Below are positions 46,084-56,736 of a stretch of 64,000 bases of DNA, in pieces. Source of the stretch: Brucella pituitosa (GTDB lineage Bacteria > Pseudomonadota > Alphaproteobacteria > Rhizobiales > Rhizobiaceae); the NCBI RefSeq assembly GCF_003049685.1, contig NZ_PYSY02000001.1:310001-374000 (forward strand). Direction: 5' to 3'. The notes under the pieces are model-generated. The model searched no databases and had not been told where the DNA came from. It saw only the letters and a program-made list of their open reading frames with translations. Position 1 is the first letter of the stretch. Every line of letters starts with the position of its first letter. Both the position numbers and the translations under genes were made by a program.

Positions 46084-48378
46084 TTAGCTGGTTGCGTTGT
46101 AGGCCGCGATTGCTGCCATATTGACGATGTCGGTATCTTTTGCGCCGATATTGACAATCTGCGCTGGCTTATCGAGACCGACGAGCAGCGGGCCAATGAT
46201 GGTCGCACCTCCCAGCTCCTGCAGCATATTGGCAGCAATCGAAGCCGAATGATTGTCGGGCGTGACGATGACATTGGCCGGACCCGACAGGCGGATGAAA
46301 GGATACCGGTCCATCAGCTTCGGGTTGAGAGCCACATCCGCACTCATTTCGCCGTCGAATTCAAAATCAACATGGCGTGTGTTGAGAATACGAACTGCTT
46401 CCTGAATGCGTGCCGAGCTTTCGCCGACCATATGACCGAAGGTCGAGAACGCTGTCAGTGCCACGCGCGGCACATAGCCCATGCGGCGTGCCATGCCCGC
46501 CGCCTCAACGGCGATATCGGCAAGTTCTTCGGCTGTTGGCTGTTCGTGCACGGCAGTGTCTGCGATGAAGACTGTGCGCCCACGGCAGAGCGCGATGGAA
46601 ACACCCACCAGACGGTGGCCGGGCTTTGAATCGATCACGCGGCGCACATCTTCGAGGCCGGTTGCGTAGTTACGGGTGATCCCCGTTACCATGCCGTCGG
46701 CATCGCCCAGCGCCACCATGCAGGCCGCAAAATGATTGCGGTCATTGTTGATCAGGCGGTGGCAGTCACGGGTCAGATAGCCTTTGCGCTGCAGCTTCTC
46801 ATAGAGATAATCGGCATAGACCGTATTGCGGCTCGAAAGACGCGCATTGATAACCTCGATGCCCGGACGATCAAGATCAAGACCAGCCGCTTTTGCGGTT
46901 TCTGCGACGCGTTCCTCACGGCCAACAAGAATGGCCGTGCCAAGCCCCTGATTAACGTAGGAAACAGCGGCACGCATCACCTGTTCTTCTTCGCCTTCGG
47001 CAAAGACGATGCGTTTTGGCTGGCGGCGCACGCGCTCATAAATGCCGCGCAATGTTGATGCAATCGGATCACGACGCGCCAGCAGTTCGCGCTTGTAGCC
47101 TTCAAGATCGTCAATCGCGCGACCGGCAACACCGGTTTCCATTGCAGCCTTGGCGACAGCAGCCGAAACCGTCGCCAGCAGGCGCGGATCAAATGGCACC
47201 GGAATGATATATTGCGGACCGAAGCGCGGACGGCTGCCCTGATAAGCGGCAACCACGTCGTCCGGCACGTCTTCGCGTGCGAGCTCTGCGATTGCATAGA
47301 CCGCTGCAATCTTCATCTCGTCATTAATCGTGGTGGCACGAACATCGAGTGCGCCACGGAAAATATACGGGAAGCCCAGCACATTATTGACCTGGTTCGG
47401 ATAGTCCGAACGGCCAGTAGCAACGATTGCGTCATCACGCACTTCTGCCACGTCTTCCGGGGTTACTTCCGGGTCCGGATTGGCCATTGCAAAGATGATC
47501 GGGTTTGGCGCCATCGAGCGCACCATTTCCTTGGTCAGTGCGCCCTTGGCCGAAACGCCGAAGAAGATGTCGGCGTCTTTCATAGCATCTTCGAGCGTGC
47601 GCTTGGAAGTCTTGATGGCATGGGCCGACTTCCACTGGTTCATACCTTCTTCGCGGCCTTGATAGACGACGCCCTTGGTGTCGCAGAGCGTGACGTTTTC
47701 AGCCGGAAAGCCGATGGCTTTGATGAGTTCGATACAGGCAATGCCAGCAGAACCTGCGCCATTACAGACGAGCTTGGTGTTCTTGATGTCGCGGCCCGTC
47801 AGATGCAGCGCATTGATCATGCCCGCTGCGGCAATGATTGCCGTACCATGCTGGTCATCGTGGAAAACCGGAATATCCATCACTTCGCGCAGGCGCTGTT
47901 CGATAATGAAGCAGTCCGGTGCCTTGATGTCTTCAAGATTGATGCCGCCGAAAGAAGGACCGAGATAGCGCACCGCATTGATGAATTCATCAATGTTGGT
48001 CGTATCGACTTCCAAATCGATGGAATCCACATCCGCAAAGCGCTTGAAGAGAACAGCCTTGCCCTCCATGACGGGTTTGGATGCAAGCGCACCCAGATTG
48101 CCGAGGCCGAGGATCGCCGTGCCGTTGGAGATAACCGCGACGAGGTTGCCCTTGGCGGTATAATCATAGGCGAGAGCAGGATCTTCCGCGATGGCCTTGA
48201 CCGGCACCGCGACGCCGGGTGAATAGGCAAGCGACAGGTCGCGTTGCGTCGTCATGGGCTTGGTGGGGTTGATTTCCAGCTTGCCCGGGCGGCCCTGAGC
48301 GTGAAAGTCGAGCGCTTCCTTCTCACTGGCTGTGGGTGTGCGTTCTGGCGTGTTGCCCTTCGGCGTCGAGGCTGGCAT
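46084..48378 (-). CDS. maeB: NADP-dependent malic enzyme with phosphotransacetylase-like domain
   Basis: A 764-residue enzyme converting malate to pyruvate and CO2. The malic-enzyme half (about residues 1-430) shows [57 protein letters not shown] and [15 protein letters not shown]. The C-terminal half (about 440-764) resembles phosphotransacetylase ([34 protein letters not shown]) but in such fusions is regulatory, sensing acetyl-CoA, rather than catalytic. The ATG at 48378 has GGAGGG 4 bases upstream; the frame extends to 48429 without support. Monocistronic, divergent from mutS with a short shared upstream region. Confidence 0.95.
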   Translation of the reverse strand: MPASTPKGNTPERTPTASEKEALDFHAQGRPGKLEINPTKPMTTQRDLSLAYSPGVAVPVKAIAEDPALAYDYTAKGNLVAVISNGTAILGLGNLGALASKPVMEGKAVLFKRFADVDSIDLEVDTTNIDEFINAVRYLGPSFGGINLEDIKAPDCFIIEQRLREVMDIPVFHDDQHGTAIIAAAGMINALHLTGRDIKNTKLVCNGAGSAGIACIELIKAIGFPAENVTLCDTKGVVYQGREEGMNQWKSAHAIKTSKRTLEDAMKDADIFFGVSAKGALTKEMVRSMAPNPIIFAMANPDPEVTPEDVAEVRDDAIVATGRSDYPNQVNNVLGFPYIFRGALDVRATTINDEMKIAAVYAIAELAREDVPDDVVAAYQGSRPRFGPQYIIPVPFDPRLLATVSAAVAKAAMETGVAGRAIDDLEGYKRELLARRDPIASTLRGIYERVRRQPKRIVFAEGEEEQVMRAAVSYVNQGLGTAILVGREERVAETAKAAGLDLDRPGIEVINARLSSRNTVYADYLYEKLQRKGYLTRDCHRLINNDRNHFAACMVALGDADGMVTGITRNYATGLEDVRRVIDSKPGHRLVGVSIALCRGRTVFIADTAVHEQPTAEELADIAVEAAGMARRMGYVPRVALTAFSTFGHMVGESSARIQEAVRILNTRHVDFEFDGEMSADVALNPKLMDRYPFIRLSGPANVIVTPDNHSASIAANMLQELGGATIIGPLLVGLDKPAQIVNIGAKDTDIVNMAAIAAYNATS

Positions 48379-48533
48379 GTTCCCTCCGGGTTCATCTGCG
48401 GGACAAATTCGATAACGCCAGTGATGCACGGTGTAAACAGTGCATATTGGAACAGATGTTGATCCAAAAGTGATGAGTTGTGAAACTTTATGACTTTAAA
48501 CGATTTAAATGAGCAATAAACGAAGGCTTCAGT

Positions 48534-51266
48534 ATGGAATCGAAAGCAGGCGACAATAACCCACAGGCAGATGAAAGCGCTGTGCAGGAAACCGCTGTTC
48601 GCCTCACGCCCATGATGGAGCAATATATCGAGATCAAAGCCGCGAATGTTGATTCGCTGCTCTTCTATCGCATGGGCGATTTCTACGAGCTGTTCTTCGA
48701 TGATGCGGTGGAAGCGTCCCGCGCACTGGGCATTACGCTCACCAAACGTGGTAAGCACCTGGGCGAAGACATTCCAATGTGTGGTGTGCCGTTCCACGCA
48801 TCCGATGACTATTTGCAGAAGCTGATTGCCAAGGGCTATCGGGTCGCCGTCTGTGAGCAGGTCGAAGATCCGGCCGAAGCGAAGAAACGTGGCTCGAAAT
48901 CGGTCGTTCGCCGCGATGTGATCCGCCTTGTAACACCCGGCACGATCACCGAAGAAAAGCTGCTTGATCCGTCCGAGGCAAACTTCCTTATGACGCTCGG
49001 CCGCACCAAAGGTGATGGCGCGCTGGCACTCGCCTGGATCGACATTTCAACAGGCACTTTCCGCGTCGCCGAAACAGCCGAAGACCGGCTTTTTGCCGAT
49101 ATCATGCGTGTCGACCCGCGTGAGCTGATCGTGGCCGACACAGCATTCCATGATGCAGATCTTCGCCCTGTTTTTGATCTGATCGGCAAAGCTGTGTCTC
49201 CGCAGCCTGCAACGCTGTTTGACAGTGGGGCAGCAGAGGCGCGCATTCAGCGCTATTTCAATGTCGCGACACTGGATGGTTTTGGTCAGTTCAGCCGTTC
49301 TGAGCTTTCGGCCATTTCCGGTGCGATTGCCTATATCGAAAAGACGCAGATTTCAGAGCGTCCGCCTTTGATGCGACCTGAACGCGAGCAGGAAGGCGGC
49401 ACGATTTTCATCGATCCCGCCACCCGTGCCAGTCTTGAACTGGCACGTACCATGTCCGGCGATCGCGAAGGCAGTCTGCTGAAAGCGATTGATCGAACCG
49501 TGACCGGTGGCGGCGCGCGTCTTCTTGCCGAACGTCTGACAGCGCCGCTTACGAACCCGGCAGAAATCGCGCTGCGCCATGATTCCGTTTCATGGTTCTT
49601 ACGTGAACAATCGCTCTCCGACGCGATGCGGCTTGAACTTAAAGGCGTGCCTGATATGCCGCGTGCGCTCTCGCGTCTGGCGGTCGGTCGCGGTGGTCCG
49701 CGTGATCTCGGCGCTTTGCAGCGGGGTTTTGAAGCAGCCAGTGGCATTGGCTCCTTGCTTGAAGGCGCACTTCTGCCTGATGAACTCCGCTCTGCCTGTG
49801 ACGCGATTGAGACAATACCGGCAAGCTTTGCAGCCCATCTCGATCGGACCCTGGCCGATGAAATGCCGCTTTTGAAGCGCGACGGTGGTTTCGTGCGTCA
49901 GGGCTACAACACAGAGCTCGATGAGATGCGTGCGCTGCGCGATCAGTCTCGCCGCGTGATAGCCGGACTTCAGGCGGATTATATCGAGGAAACCGGAATC
50001 AAATCGCTGAAAATCAAGCATAACAACGTGCTTGGTTATTTCATTGAGGTGACAGCGAATAATTCTGGCGCAATGACCGACACAGATGCTGCCAAGGGCC
50101 GTTTCATCCATCGGCAGACAATGGCGAACGCCATGCGCTTCACCACCACGGAACTGGCGGCACTTGAAAGCAAGATCGCTAATGCGGCTGACCGGGCGTT
50201 GTCGATAGAATTGGCAATTTTCGAGGAACTCACTGCGGAAGCAGTCAGCCACGCGGATAGCATCCGTGCTGCCGCAGCAGCACTGAGCGTGTTCGATGTT
50301 TCCGCTTCTCTTGCCGTTCTTGCCGATGAGCAAGGCTATTGCCGTCCGCTGGTCGATGACAGCCTGTCTTTCAATATTGTGGCCGGTCGCCATCCGGTGG
50401 TCGAACAGGCGTTGCGCCGTCAGGCGGCCAATCCTTTTGTGGCCAATGATTGCGATCTTTCTCCACAATCAGACGGGGGTAATGGTGCGATCTGGCTGCT
50501 TACCGGTCCCAATATGGGCGGTAAATCGACATTCCTGCGCCAGAATGCATTGATTGCGATTCTAGCGCAGATGGGGTCGTTTGTTCCTGCGGGTTCAGCG
50601 CAAATCGGTGTGGTGGACAGGTTGTTCAGCCGCGTCGGTGCATCGGATGATCTGGCGCGGGGCCGTTCGACCTTCATGGTGGAAATGGTCGAAACAGCGG
50701 CCATTCTCAATCAGGCAGGCGAACGTTCACTGGTCATTCTCGATGAGATTGGTCGTGGAACGGCAACCTTTGACGGGCTTTCCATTGCGTGGGCGGCCGT
50801 GGAATATCTGCATGAAAAAAACCGCTGCCGCGCACTTTTTGCCACGCATTTCCATGAAATGACGGCGCTGTCGGAAAAGCTCGACCGACTGTCCAATGTC
50901 ACCATGCGGGTCAAGGAATGGGACAATGACGTTGTCTTCCTGCATGAAGTGGCAAAGGGTGCAGCTGATCGCTCATACGGTGTGCAGGTTGCGCGCCTTG
51001 CCGGTCTGCCTGAAGCTGTCGTCAATCGCGCGCGCGATGTTTTGCATCAGCTTGAAGCTGGTGAAACATCAGGCAAAGCCGACAAACTGATCGACGATCT
51101 GCCACTGTTTTCCGTTGTGCTTCAACAAGAGAAGCCAAAGCCGCAGGCAGCCGCAAAGGATAGCGAATTGGGGAAGGCCGTTGCGGCGATCAGCCCGGAT
51201 GAGCTAACGCCGCGTGAGGCGCTTGAGCTGATTTATAAGCTGAAAGAGCTGGCAGGCAGGGCATGA
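48534..51266 (+). CDS. mutS: DNA mismatch repair protein MutS
   Basis: A 910-residue mismatch-recognition ATPase. The N-terminal mismatch-binding loop keeps the Phe-x-Glu motif in [17 protein letters not shown] (about residues 43-60). The ATPase region has Walker [17 protein letters not shown], Walker [18 protein letters not shown] and the conserved [10 protein letters not shown]. The helix-turn-helix dimerisation end is present ([18 protein letters not shown]), and a C-terminal extension ends in [17 protein letters not shown], the tetramerisation-type tail. The gene is complete, divergent from maeB, and closes with a clear terminator shared with olsB. Confidence 0.97.
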   Translation: MESKAGDNNPQADESAVQETAVRLTPMMEQYIEIKAANVDSLLFYRMGDFYELFFDDAVEASRALGITLTKRGKHLGEDIPMCGVPFHASDDYLQKLIAKGYRVAVCEQVEDPAEAKKRGSKSVVRRDVIRLVTPGTITEEKLLDPSEANFLMTLGRTKGDGALALAWIDISTGTFRVAETAEDRLFADIMRVDPRELIVADTAFHDADLRPVFDLIGKAVSPQPATLFDSGAAEARIQRYFNVATLDGFGQFSRSELSAISGAIAYIEKTQISERPPLMRPEREQEGGTIFIDPATRASLELARTMSGDREGSLLKAIDRTVTGGGARLLAERLTAPLTNPAEIALRHDSVSWFLREQSLSDAMRLELKGVPDMPRALSRLAVGRGGPRDLGALQRGFEAASGIGSLLEGALLPDELRSACDAIETIPASFAAHLDRTLADEMPLLKRDGGFVRQGYNTELDEMRALRDQSRRVIAGLQADYIEETGIKSLKIKHNNVLGYFIEVTANNSGAMTDTDAAKGRFIHRQTMANAMRFTTTELAALESKIANAADRALSIELAIFEELTAEAVSHADSIRAAAAALSVFDVSASLAVLADEQGYCRPLVDDSLSFNIVAGRHPVVEQALRRQAANPFVANDCDLSPQSDGGNGAIWLLTGPNMGGKSTFLRQNALIAILAQMGSFVPAGSAQIGVVDRLFSRVGASDDLARGRSTFMVEMVETAAILNQAGERSLVILDEIGRGTATFDGLSIAWAAVEYLHEKNRCRALFATHFHEMTALSEKLDRLSNVTMRVKEWDNDVVFLHEVAKGAADRSYGVQVARLAGLPEAVVNRARDVLHQLEAGETSGKADKLIDDLPLFSVVLQQEKPKPQAAAKDSELGKAVAAISPDELTPREALELIYKLKELAGRA

Positions 51267-51272
51267 AGTTAG

Positions 51273-51299
51273 AAAGGCGAAGCTGGTGCTTCGCCTTTT
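51273..51299 (+). terminator. Terminator after mutS
   Basis: AAAGGCGAAGC, loop TGGT, GCTTCGCCTTTTCC: 8-11 paired bases and a T-run, between the convergent mutS and olsB genes. Confidence 0.9.
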
Positions 51300-51302
51300 C
51301 CT

Positions 51303-52196
51303 TTATACAAAACGATTAGCGTCCGCGCCGTAATAGGTGATGTAACGGCTGGAAATGCGCTCAATCGGCAGGATGATAAACACATCCGTGGTACCGAAGG
51401 CTTCATCGATCACCGCGCCATCGCCGATCATCGCGCCGAGGCGCAGATAGCCTTTCACCAGTGGCGGCATCGAGAAGAGTGCAACCTTGGTGTTGATCGC
51501 TTCCTTTGGCATCAAGTCCATCGGCTGATAGCGATGCGGCAGCGCGCGTACATCCCAGTCAGGTGTTGCACGGCAGTTCTGGTGCAAGAAGGACAGGCCC
51601 AGAGCATGTGCGGCAGGCACAGCACCGTGGAACGACGCACAGCCAAACATCACGTCAATGGAATGACGGCGGCAATAGGCCCATGCCCCTTGCCACAAAA
51701 GCTCGACCGTGCGCTTGGAGCGGTATTCTGCCTTAACGCAGGAGCGACCAAGTTCAAGAAGCTTGAGGTTTGGACGTGAAAGCGCCAGACGCTGCACGTC
51801 ATATTCATCGGCCGAGTAGAAACCGAGCGCCTTTTCAGCCTGATCGCTGCGCATCAGGCGATAGGTACCAACGATTTGCTGATGCTCGGGAACCGGCAAC
51901 GAGGTATCATAAACCAGAAGATGATCGCAGATGGCATCGAAGCGATCAGAATCGCGAAGTTCTACTTCTTCGATGGTTTCCTTGCGTGCGCCCATTTCTT
52001 CAAAGAAGACGCGGAACCGCAGTTCCTGCGCGGCGTCAATCGCATCGCGAGAATTTGCAAGTCGTACTTCCAGTGACCCGATACGCCCCAGAACAATGGG
52101 GTCGCTTGCGGATGTGAAGAGCGTTGGTTGTGCTTCTATGCCCGACATGACCGTATCATCAATGATTTGCTGGCCCATTCCAAGCAGTACTGACAT
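51303..52196 (-). CDS. olsB: L-ornithine N-alpha-acyltransferase (OlsB type)
   Basis: A 297-residue acyltransferase that N-acylates ornithine with a 3-hydroxyacyl chain from acyl-ACP, the first step of phosphorus-free ornithine lipid synthesis. The family blocks RLANSRDAIDAAQELRFRVF, DAICDHLLVYD, QIVGTYRLMR, LELGRSCVKAEYRSKRTVEL and FGCASFHGAVPAAHALGLSFL are all present. The ATG at 52196 is favoured by AGGAGCG about 8 bases upstream; the frame runs to 52229. No olsA gene is adjacent in the window. This lipid class supports membrane function, especially under phosphate limitation, in Brucella and rhizobia. Confidence 0.88.
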   Translation of the reverse strand: MSVLLGMGQQIIDDTVMSGIEAQPTLFTSASDPIVLGRIGSLEVRLANSRDAIDAAQELRFRVFFEEMGARKETIEEVELRDSDRFDAICDHLLVYDTSLPVPEHQQIVGTYRLMRSDQAEKALGFYSADEYDVQRLALSRPNLKLLELGRSCVKAEYRSKRTVELLWQGAWAYCRRHSIDVMFGCASFHGAVPAAHALGLSFLHQNCRATPDWDVRALPHRYQPMDLMPKEAINTKVALFSMPPLVKGYLRLGAMIGDGAVIDEAFGTTDVFIILPIERISSRYITYYGADANRFV

Positions 52197-52491
52197 GATG
52201 ATTCGCTCCTGATCCTGTTGTTCACGCATTCCTGAACGGTTTTCCGACTGATATTTCAGCTGGAGCTAACCAATTCCGATTCTCTTACGGTCTGGTTGCG
52301 TGGACATGACGTCCAATCTGACCGCAGCAATACAGATTCAGTGCTACGCGAGGATGACAGAACCGTGTCACCAATGTGTCATTTGGGGTGGGTGAAGCTT
52401 ATCCCCTTCAAAAATCAGTTAAATTTCATAGTCAAAATAGGGGAAAGCTTGAGTCTGATCAAGCGTTTCGGATTGGGGGCACAAAAGAGCT

Positions 52492-52974
52492 CTAGCGCGC
52501 CGCCCGCTCGCGTCGCCAACCGAGAAACTCTTCCAGAATGATAAGCGCTGCGCCAATGGTGATAAAGGTATCAGCCAGATTGAAAACGGCGAATGACCAT
52601 GTCGGCAGATGGAACAGAATGTAATCGACCACATAGCCATGCATGACACGATCGATGAGGTTGCCAATGGCGCCGCCGACCACAAGCGCAAATCCATAGC
52701 GCGCAAAGATGCGTTCAGACGGGTTTGTCCACCAGAGGTAGAGCACAAAAAGGATGACGGCTGCGGTGATCGCGACCAGGCCCCAGTCATGCAGCCATGC
52801 CAGCATTGAGAAGGCGATGCCTTCATTATGTGTGCGGAACAGCGCGAGGAATGGCAGCAGATCAATCTGCTGCCCATAGCCCATACGGGTTTCGACCAGA
52901 AACTTGACGCCCTGATCGATCAGGACTGCGATAATGACTACGAGAAACGAGGACAAAACCGCATGACGCTTCAT
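52492..52974 (-). CDS. lspA: Lipoprotein signal peptidase (signal peptidase II)
   Basis: A 160-residue inner-membrane aspartyl protease that removes signal peptides from diacylglyceryl-modified prolipoproteins. Four hydrophobic helices are visible. The two catalytic aspartates lie in [20 protein letters not shown] and [19 protein letters not shown]-terminal [19 protein letters not shown] is also typical. Its start overlaps the stop codon of the preceding RNA methyltransferase gene by 4 bases, so it is translationally coupled at the end of a three-gene overlapping run. Its clients here include the lipoprotein L,D-transpeptidase at 38.5 kb. Confidence 0.95.
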   Translation of the reverse strand: MKRHAVLSSFLVVIIAVLIDQGVKFLVETRMGYGQQIDLLPFLALFRTHNEGIAFSMLAWLHDWGLVAITAAVILFVLYLWWTNPSERIFARYGFALVVGGAIGNLIDRVMHGYVVDYILFHLPTWSFAVFNLADTFITIGAALIILEEFLGWRRERAAR

Positions 52975-53855
52975 CCGCTGGCCCTTTCATCGAGAGTGAG
53001 TGCCTCGCGGCGAATTTCATAAAGCATGACGCCGGTTGCAATCGCCAGATTGAGCGAGTCTGCACGGCCAGCCTGCGGGATGCGTGCGAGCTTGTCGCAT
53101 GTCTCTGCCAGAGCATCCGGCAGGCCTTGCTGCTCATTGCCCATCATCAATATGACTGGCTTCTTGGCATAAGGAATGGTGCGATAATCGACAGCACCTT
53201 TAAGATGCGTGCCGACGATGAGGCCGGAAAAACCCTTGCGCCAGTTGAGAAACTCGGTTTCCGTCACCTTATAAAGCGGCACCGAGAAGACCGATCCCAT
53301 CGTGGCGCGAACGGTTTCCAGCGAATAGGGGTCGGTGGTGTCGCCGATCAGGATCACGCCTTTTGCCCCGACTGCATCGGCCGTGCGGATAACGGTGCCC
53401 AAGTTTCCCGGATCGCGCACGCGGTCGAGCGCGATGTAAACATCGTTGCCCTTTGGCTTGAGGCTTGAAAGCTGCTGATACTGCTGCTCGAAAACGCCAA
53501 CCACCATCTGCGGATTATCGCGGCGAGTGATGGCAGCCATGATCTTTTCGGTTACTTCCAGCACCAGTCCGCCCTTGGCGAAGGTCCGCGCTGCAACCTG
53601 CTCGACCATTTTGTTGCCCTTGCCGGACTTGGCAAACACAAGCGTCTTGATGCGCCAGTCCTGTTCAAAGGCATCAATGACGAGCTTCAGGCCTTCAGCC
53701 AGAAACACGCCCTGCTGATCGCGGAATTTTTTAAGCGCAAGCGAGCGCAGATCTTTGACAATCGGATTGGTGAGGCTTGTGACTTCCTTCACCTGACCTA
53801 CACGTGATCCGGTTGGATGATTGCCGCTTCTGGAGAAATCGTCGTTTCGGCTCAT
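52971..53855 (-). CDS. TrmH/SpoU family RNA 2'-O-methyltransferase
   Basis: A 294-residue SPOUT-class enzyme. An N-terminal substrate-binding domain ([34 protein letters not shown]) is followed by the knotted methyltransferase domain with motif 1 [20 protein letters not shown], motif 2 [20 protein letters not shown] and motif 3 [17 protein letters not shown]. This is the RlmB/TrmH type, which methylates ribose in 23S rRNA or tRNA; the exact target is not decidable. ATGA-type overlaps with the methyltransferase gene upstream and lspA downstream show tight co-translation. Confidence 0.9.
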   Translation of the reverse strand: MSRNDDFSRSGNHPTGSRVGQVKEVTSLTNPIVKDLRSLALKKFRDQQGVFLAEGLKLVIDAFEQDWRIKTLVFAKSGKGNKMVEQVAARTFAKGGLVLEVTEKIMAAITRRDNPQMVVGVFEQQYQQLSSLKPKGNDVYIALDRVRDPGNLGTVIRTADAVGAKGVILIGDTTDPYSLETVRATMGSVFSVPLYKVTETEFLNWRKGFSGLIVGTHLKGAVDYRTIPYAKKPVILMMGNEQQGLPDALAETCDKLARIPQAGRADSLNLAIATGVMLYEIRREALTLDERASG

Positions 53856-55003
53856 TTTGCTACCCAGCGGCTGAACATGGATGTGGAAAGCGCACGCTTG
53901 GCTGAGCGTTCGCGCAGAATAAGTTCACCTGATTCGACCATGCCGCCAAGGCCGGTGAAACGGTCGCGGACCAGTTCGTGAATGGCGAAGAAGGAAGCGC
54001 GGATCGAATAGGCAGTCAGGATGACTGCCAAGGCGTTTGGCGTGAGGATTGAGCGGCAGGTGTCGACCATGGCTGGCAGATGTTCGAACAATTGCCAGAC
54101 TTCTCCGTTCGGGCCACGACCATAGGCGGGCGGATCAAGCAGGATAATGTCGTAGAAGCTTCCGCGGCGCTCTTCGCGCTGCACAAACTTCATCGCGTCT
54201 TCGCAAATCCAGCGGATTGGCTTTTCGGAAAGCCCCGCCATTTCCTGATTTTCACGCGCCCAGACGATTGCTTTCTTGGAAGCATCGACATGGGTGACTT
54301 CAGCACCTGCACGGGCTGCAACCAAGGAGGCAACACCAGTATAGCCGAACAGATTGAGCACTTTCACCGTGCGGCCCGATTTGGCTGCATTACGGATCAG
54401 CTCATCCATATAGGACCAGTGTGCTGCCTGCTCCGGGAACACACCAACATGGCGGAACGAAGTGAAACGGCCGTGAAACGAAATGCCGTCATGCTGCATC
54501 GGCCATGTTTCACCCAGAGTCTGACCGGGTTGCAGTTTCGGAAATGCCCAGCGTCCCATGCCTTCTTCATCGGTATTGCCGGTAAAGACCGCGTCGGCTT
54601 TGTCCCATTCGCTTTTCGGTAGGCTCGGAAGCCAGATTGCCTGACCTTCCGGACGCACGATACGATAAGGGCCGTATTGTTCGAGCTTGAGACCGTCACC
54701 GCTGTCTAGCAGTGCATAATCGTCCGACGGCTCGGTTTCGAGGATAACTGGCGTGCGTTCGCCGGGACGCTCGCCTTCGTAAGCTTTGATCTCACGCAGG
54801 GGCGCCGCAATATGCTTTTCTTCAGCAGGCTTTACAGGAGTCTTGGCAAATTGCGGACGCGGCTTTTTGAAGAACGAGCCCTTATCGTCGGGCTTGCTTC
54901 CATGCTTGGCAGCCGAGCGCGGCTCATCATGCTTTGCGCGACCGAAGCCACGCTGCTCTTTACCGCCTGTTGGCTTTTTGCCTTTTCCTTTTGGCGCCTT
55001 CAC
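53852..55003 (-). CDS. Class I SAM-dependent methyltransferase, RlmI/RlmK-like
   Basis: A 383-residue protein. The N-terminal 60 residues are basic and low-complexity (Lys, Gly, Pro), then a substrate-binding region with DDYALLDSGDGLKLEQYGPY, and the Rossmann methyltransferase with VLNLFGYTGVASLVAARAGA, VTHVDASKKAIVWAREN and the catalytic-type YDIILLDPPAYGRGPNGEVW. The DPPAYGRG motif and overall layout match 23S rRNA m5C/m2G enzymes of the RlmI/RlmK group; the target base is not certain. The start is a GTG at 55003 with GGAG about 7 bases upstream. A perfect 12-base inverted repeat lies 15 bases before that start. It heads an overlapping run with the TrmH-type gene and lspA. Confidence 0.85.
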   Translation of the reverse strand: MKAPKGKGKKPTGGKEQRGFGRAKHDEPRSAAKHGSKPDDKGSFFKKPRPQFAKTPVKPAEEKHIAAPLREIKAYEGERPGERTPVILETEPSDDYALLDSGDGLKLEQYGPYRIVRPEGQAIWLPSLPKSEWDKADAVFTGNTDEEGMGRWAFPKLQPGQTLGETWPMQHDGISFHGRFTSFRHVGVFPEQAAHWSYMDELIRNAAKSGRTVKVLNLFGYTGVASLVAARAGAEVTHVDASKKAIVWARENQEMAGLSEKPIRWICEDAMKFVQREERRGSFYDIILLDPPAYGRGPNGEVWQLFEHLPAMVDTCRSILTPNALAVILTAYSIRASFFAIHELVRDRFTGLGGMVESGELILRERSAKRALSTSMFSRWVAK

Positions 55004-55017
55004 CCGAAACTCCGCTT

Positions 55018-55047
55018 ATTATTTGGCCTGTAGGTAGGCCAAATAAT
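55018..55047 (-). promoter_or_regulatory. Perfect 12-base inverted repeat ahead of the methyltransferase operon
   Basis: ATTATTTGGCCT (55018-55029) and AGGCCAAATAAT (55036-55047) flank a 6-base spacer. No T-run follows in either direction, so it is not a standard terminator. It lies between the lapA stop codon (55083) and the GTG start at 55003, next to the ribosome-binding site, suggesting a dimeric-protein operator or an mRNA hairpin. Confidence 0.55.
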
Positions 55048-55082
55048 GCAGGAACGAAAGTGAAAAAGAAAAAGTGCTGCTA

Positions 55083-55412
55083 TCAGGCTTTGGAAACCGT
55101 GCTCGGCACGTGTCGCTTTTCCGCCGATTCCGCACGTTCCAGAAGCTCAGATGCTTCTTTTTTATAGCGGCGTTCCCGGCGGCGATGCTTGCCTTGCGTT
55201 AGCCATGTAACGGCAGCGCCGATCAAAGCGCCAAGGATAAGCGCGCCAAACAGCCAGATAAACAGCGGTGCCTGATAGGTCAGCGCAGGATTGCCGGGAT
55301 TGAATGGATCAATTGTCAGGCCAACCGTTTCCCGGTTGGCGACCGAAAGAGCGATCAGAATGACCGCCAATGGCACCAGAATGACAATTGTTACAACACG
55401 CTTTGCCACCAT
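55083..55412 (-). CDS. LapA domain (DUF1049) membrane protein
   Basis: A 109-residue inner-membrane protein with two transmembrane helices (about residues 5-25 and 48-70, VVTIVILVPLAVILIALSVA and FIWLFGALILGALIGAAVTW) and a basic, coiled C-terminal cytoplasmic tail (QGKHRRRERRYKKEASELL). The NRETVGLTIDPF loop is family-typical. In E. coli the LapA/LapB pair helps control LPS synthesis through LpxC turnover; whether that holds here is unknown. It follows ihfB by 9 bases on the same strand, a frequent neighbour pair in Proteobacteria. Confidence 0.85.
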   Translation of the reverse strand: MVAKRVVTIVILVPLAVILIALSVANRETVGLTIDPFNPGNPALTYQAPLFIWLFGALILGALIGAAVTWLTQGKHRRRERRYKKEASELLERAESAEKRHVPSTVSKA

Positions 55413-55421
55413 GACGATCGA

Positions 55422-55706
55422 TCAGATGGCGCCGTTGAGACGGTCGCGGAGTTCTTTGCCAGTCTTGAAGAACGGCACCCACTTTTCTTCAACGTCTACC
55501 GTATCGCCCGTCCGTGGATTGCGACCGCTGCGTGCTGGACGGTTTTTCACAGAGAAAGCGCCAAAGCCGCGTAATTCCACGCGATTGCCATCAGCAAGCG
55601 CATTGGTGATCTCTTCAAAAACCGCGCCAACGATGTTTTCGACATCGCGCTGGAAAAGATGCGGATTACGGCTGGCGATAACCTGAACGAGTTCCGATTT
55701 AATCAC
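55422..55706 (-). CDS. ihfB: Integration host factor beta subunit
   Basis: A 94-residue nucleoid protein of the HU/IHF family that, with IhfA, bends DNA sharply at specific sites. The arm region with [20 protein letters not shown], including the intercalating proline in NPRTG, and the beta-type ending [15 protein letters not shown] identify the beta subunit rather than HU. N-terminal [16 protein letters not shown] is as in other IhfB proteins. It lies between sppA (40 bases upstream) and lapA on the same strand. IHF commonly assists sigma-54 promoters, fitting the rpoN gene nearby, though this link is general knowledge. Confidence 0.95.
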   Translation of the reverse strand: MIKSELVQVIASRNPHLFQRDVENIVGAVFEEITNALADGNRVELRGFGAFSVKNRPARSGRNPRTGDTVDVEEKWVPFFKTGKELRDRLNGAI

Positions 55707-55746
55707 GGCTTTAAACCCCTGTGTTTATATCTGTCCGGTGAAAGAC

Positions 55747-56736
55747 TCATTTATTTGCCGGGGTGATGCCCGGCGTTCCGTCAACGTGCCAAACCGAAAG
55801 AAGTCCGTCAAGGAAGATACGATCCCTGGCGATTTCCTTCAACATGGCATCAGCCTCTTGTGGCACGCCAAGAAGACGTGCTCCGGCATGAATAATCAGA
55901 TCACGCAGAGAAAAACCGGTGTCGCTGCTGACAGGCTTCCATTCAATCTTCGGCAAATCCTTGGAAACGCCCTTGCTTGTGAGCCAGGCAACGGCCTCTT
56001 CCTCGCCGCCAAGGCCATCAATCAGCTTCTTTTCCAGCGCCTGACGTCCCGTAAAGACCGCACCATTGGCCAAAGCCAGGGCTTCTTCACGTGTGAAAGA
56101 GCGGCGTTCCTGAACAATTCCGACGAACCAGTCATAGGAATCCATGATCATGTTGCGGATCATGGCTTTGGCTTCGTCGCTTGCCGGACTGAAATAGTTC
56201 GGTTCTGCCTTCAATGGCGACGATTTGATGGTTTCAACTTTTACGCCAATGGTGTCGAGAAGTTTGGAAAGATCGGGATACTGGAACAACACGCCAATCG
56301 AGCCGACAATCGACGTTTGACGCGCCACAATGTGGTCTGATGCGCTGGCAATCATATAGCCAGCCGATGCCGCAAGTGTCCCGACCTGAGTTACGACCGG
56401 CTTCTTTTTGGCAATTTTCCGTACTGCTTCGTAGATTGATTCGCCCCCGACCGTGGTTCCGCCGGGTGAATCGAGGATCAGGATCACGCCCTTGACTGCA
56501 TCATCATCGGCGATCTTGTTAAGACGCTTCAACAATTCTTCATTTTCGAAGATCGTGCCTTCGATGCGAACCTTCGCGACGTGCGGCGTTGCATAATTGG
56601 TGCCTCTCATGGAATAGGAAGCGACTCCTGCAATCAGGGCCGCCAGCAAAAGCAGAAAAGCGATGCGCCAAACTGTGAGCTTTCTGCGCAGCTTGCGTCT
56701 TTCGATCAGTGCTTCGGCGTCCTGAGCCATCCTCAT
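55747..56736 (-). CDS. sppA: Signal peptide peptidase SppA (S49 family)
   Basis: A 329-residue membrane-anchored serine protease that degrades cleaved signal peptides. A single N-terminal transmembrane helix (VWRIAFLLLLAALIAGVASY, about residues 22-42) precedes the protease domain. The catalytic serine is in QVGTLAASAGYMIASASD, and the lysine dyad residue expected in the short-form family is in the FTGRQALEKKLIDGLGG region. VILILDSPGGTTVGGESIY forms the oxyanion region. It is of the short bacterial form with one protease domain. Start codons at 56736 and 56730 are equally possible. It is followed by ihfB after 40 bases, as in many Alphaproteobacteria. Confidence 0.92.
   Translation of the reverse strand: MRMAQDAEALIERRKLRRKLTVWRIAFLLLLAALIAGVASYSMRGTNYATPHVAKVRIEGTIFENEELLKRLNKIADDDAVKGVILILDSPGGTTVGGESIYEAVRKIAKKKPVVTQVGTLAASAGYMIASASDHIVARQTSIVGSIGVLFQYPDLSKLLDTIGVKVETIKSSPLKAEPNYFSPASDEAKAMIRNMIMDSYDWFVGIVQERRSFTREEALALANGAVFTGRQALEKKLIDGLGGEEEAVAWLTSKGVSKDLPKIEWKPVSSDTGFSLRDLIIHAGARLLGVPQEADAMLKEIARDRIFLDGLLSVWHVDGTPGITPANK

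Noticed and set aside
47212..48222. Open frame of 336 residues antisense to maeB
   Set aside because: It runs opposite the conserved malic-enzyme domain and reads as low-information His/Arg/Asp-rich sequence.
46084..48378. A broken or fused gene because maeB carries a phosphotransacetylase-like half
   Set aside because: This two-domain architecture is normal for the large NADP malic enzymes of Proteobacteria.
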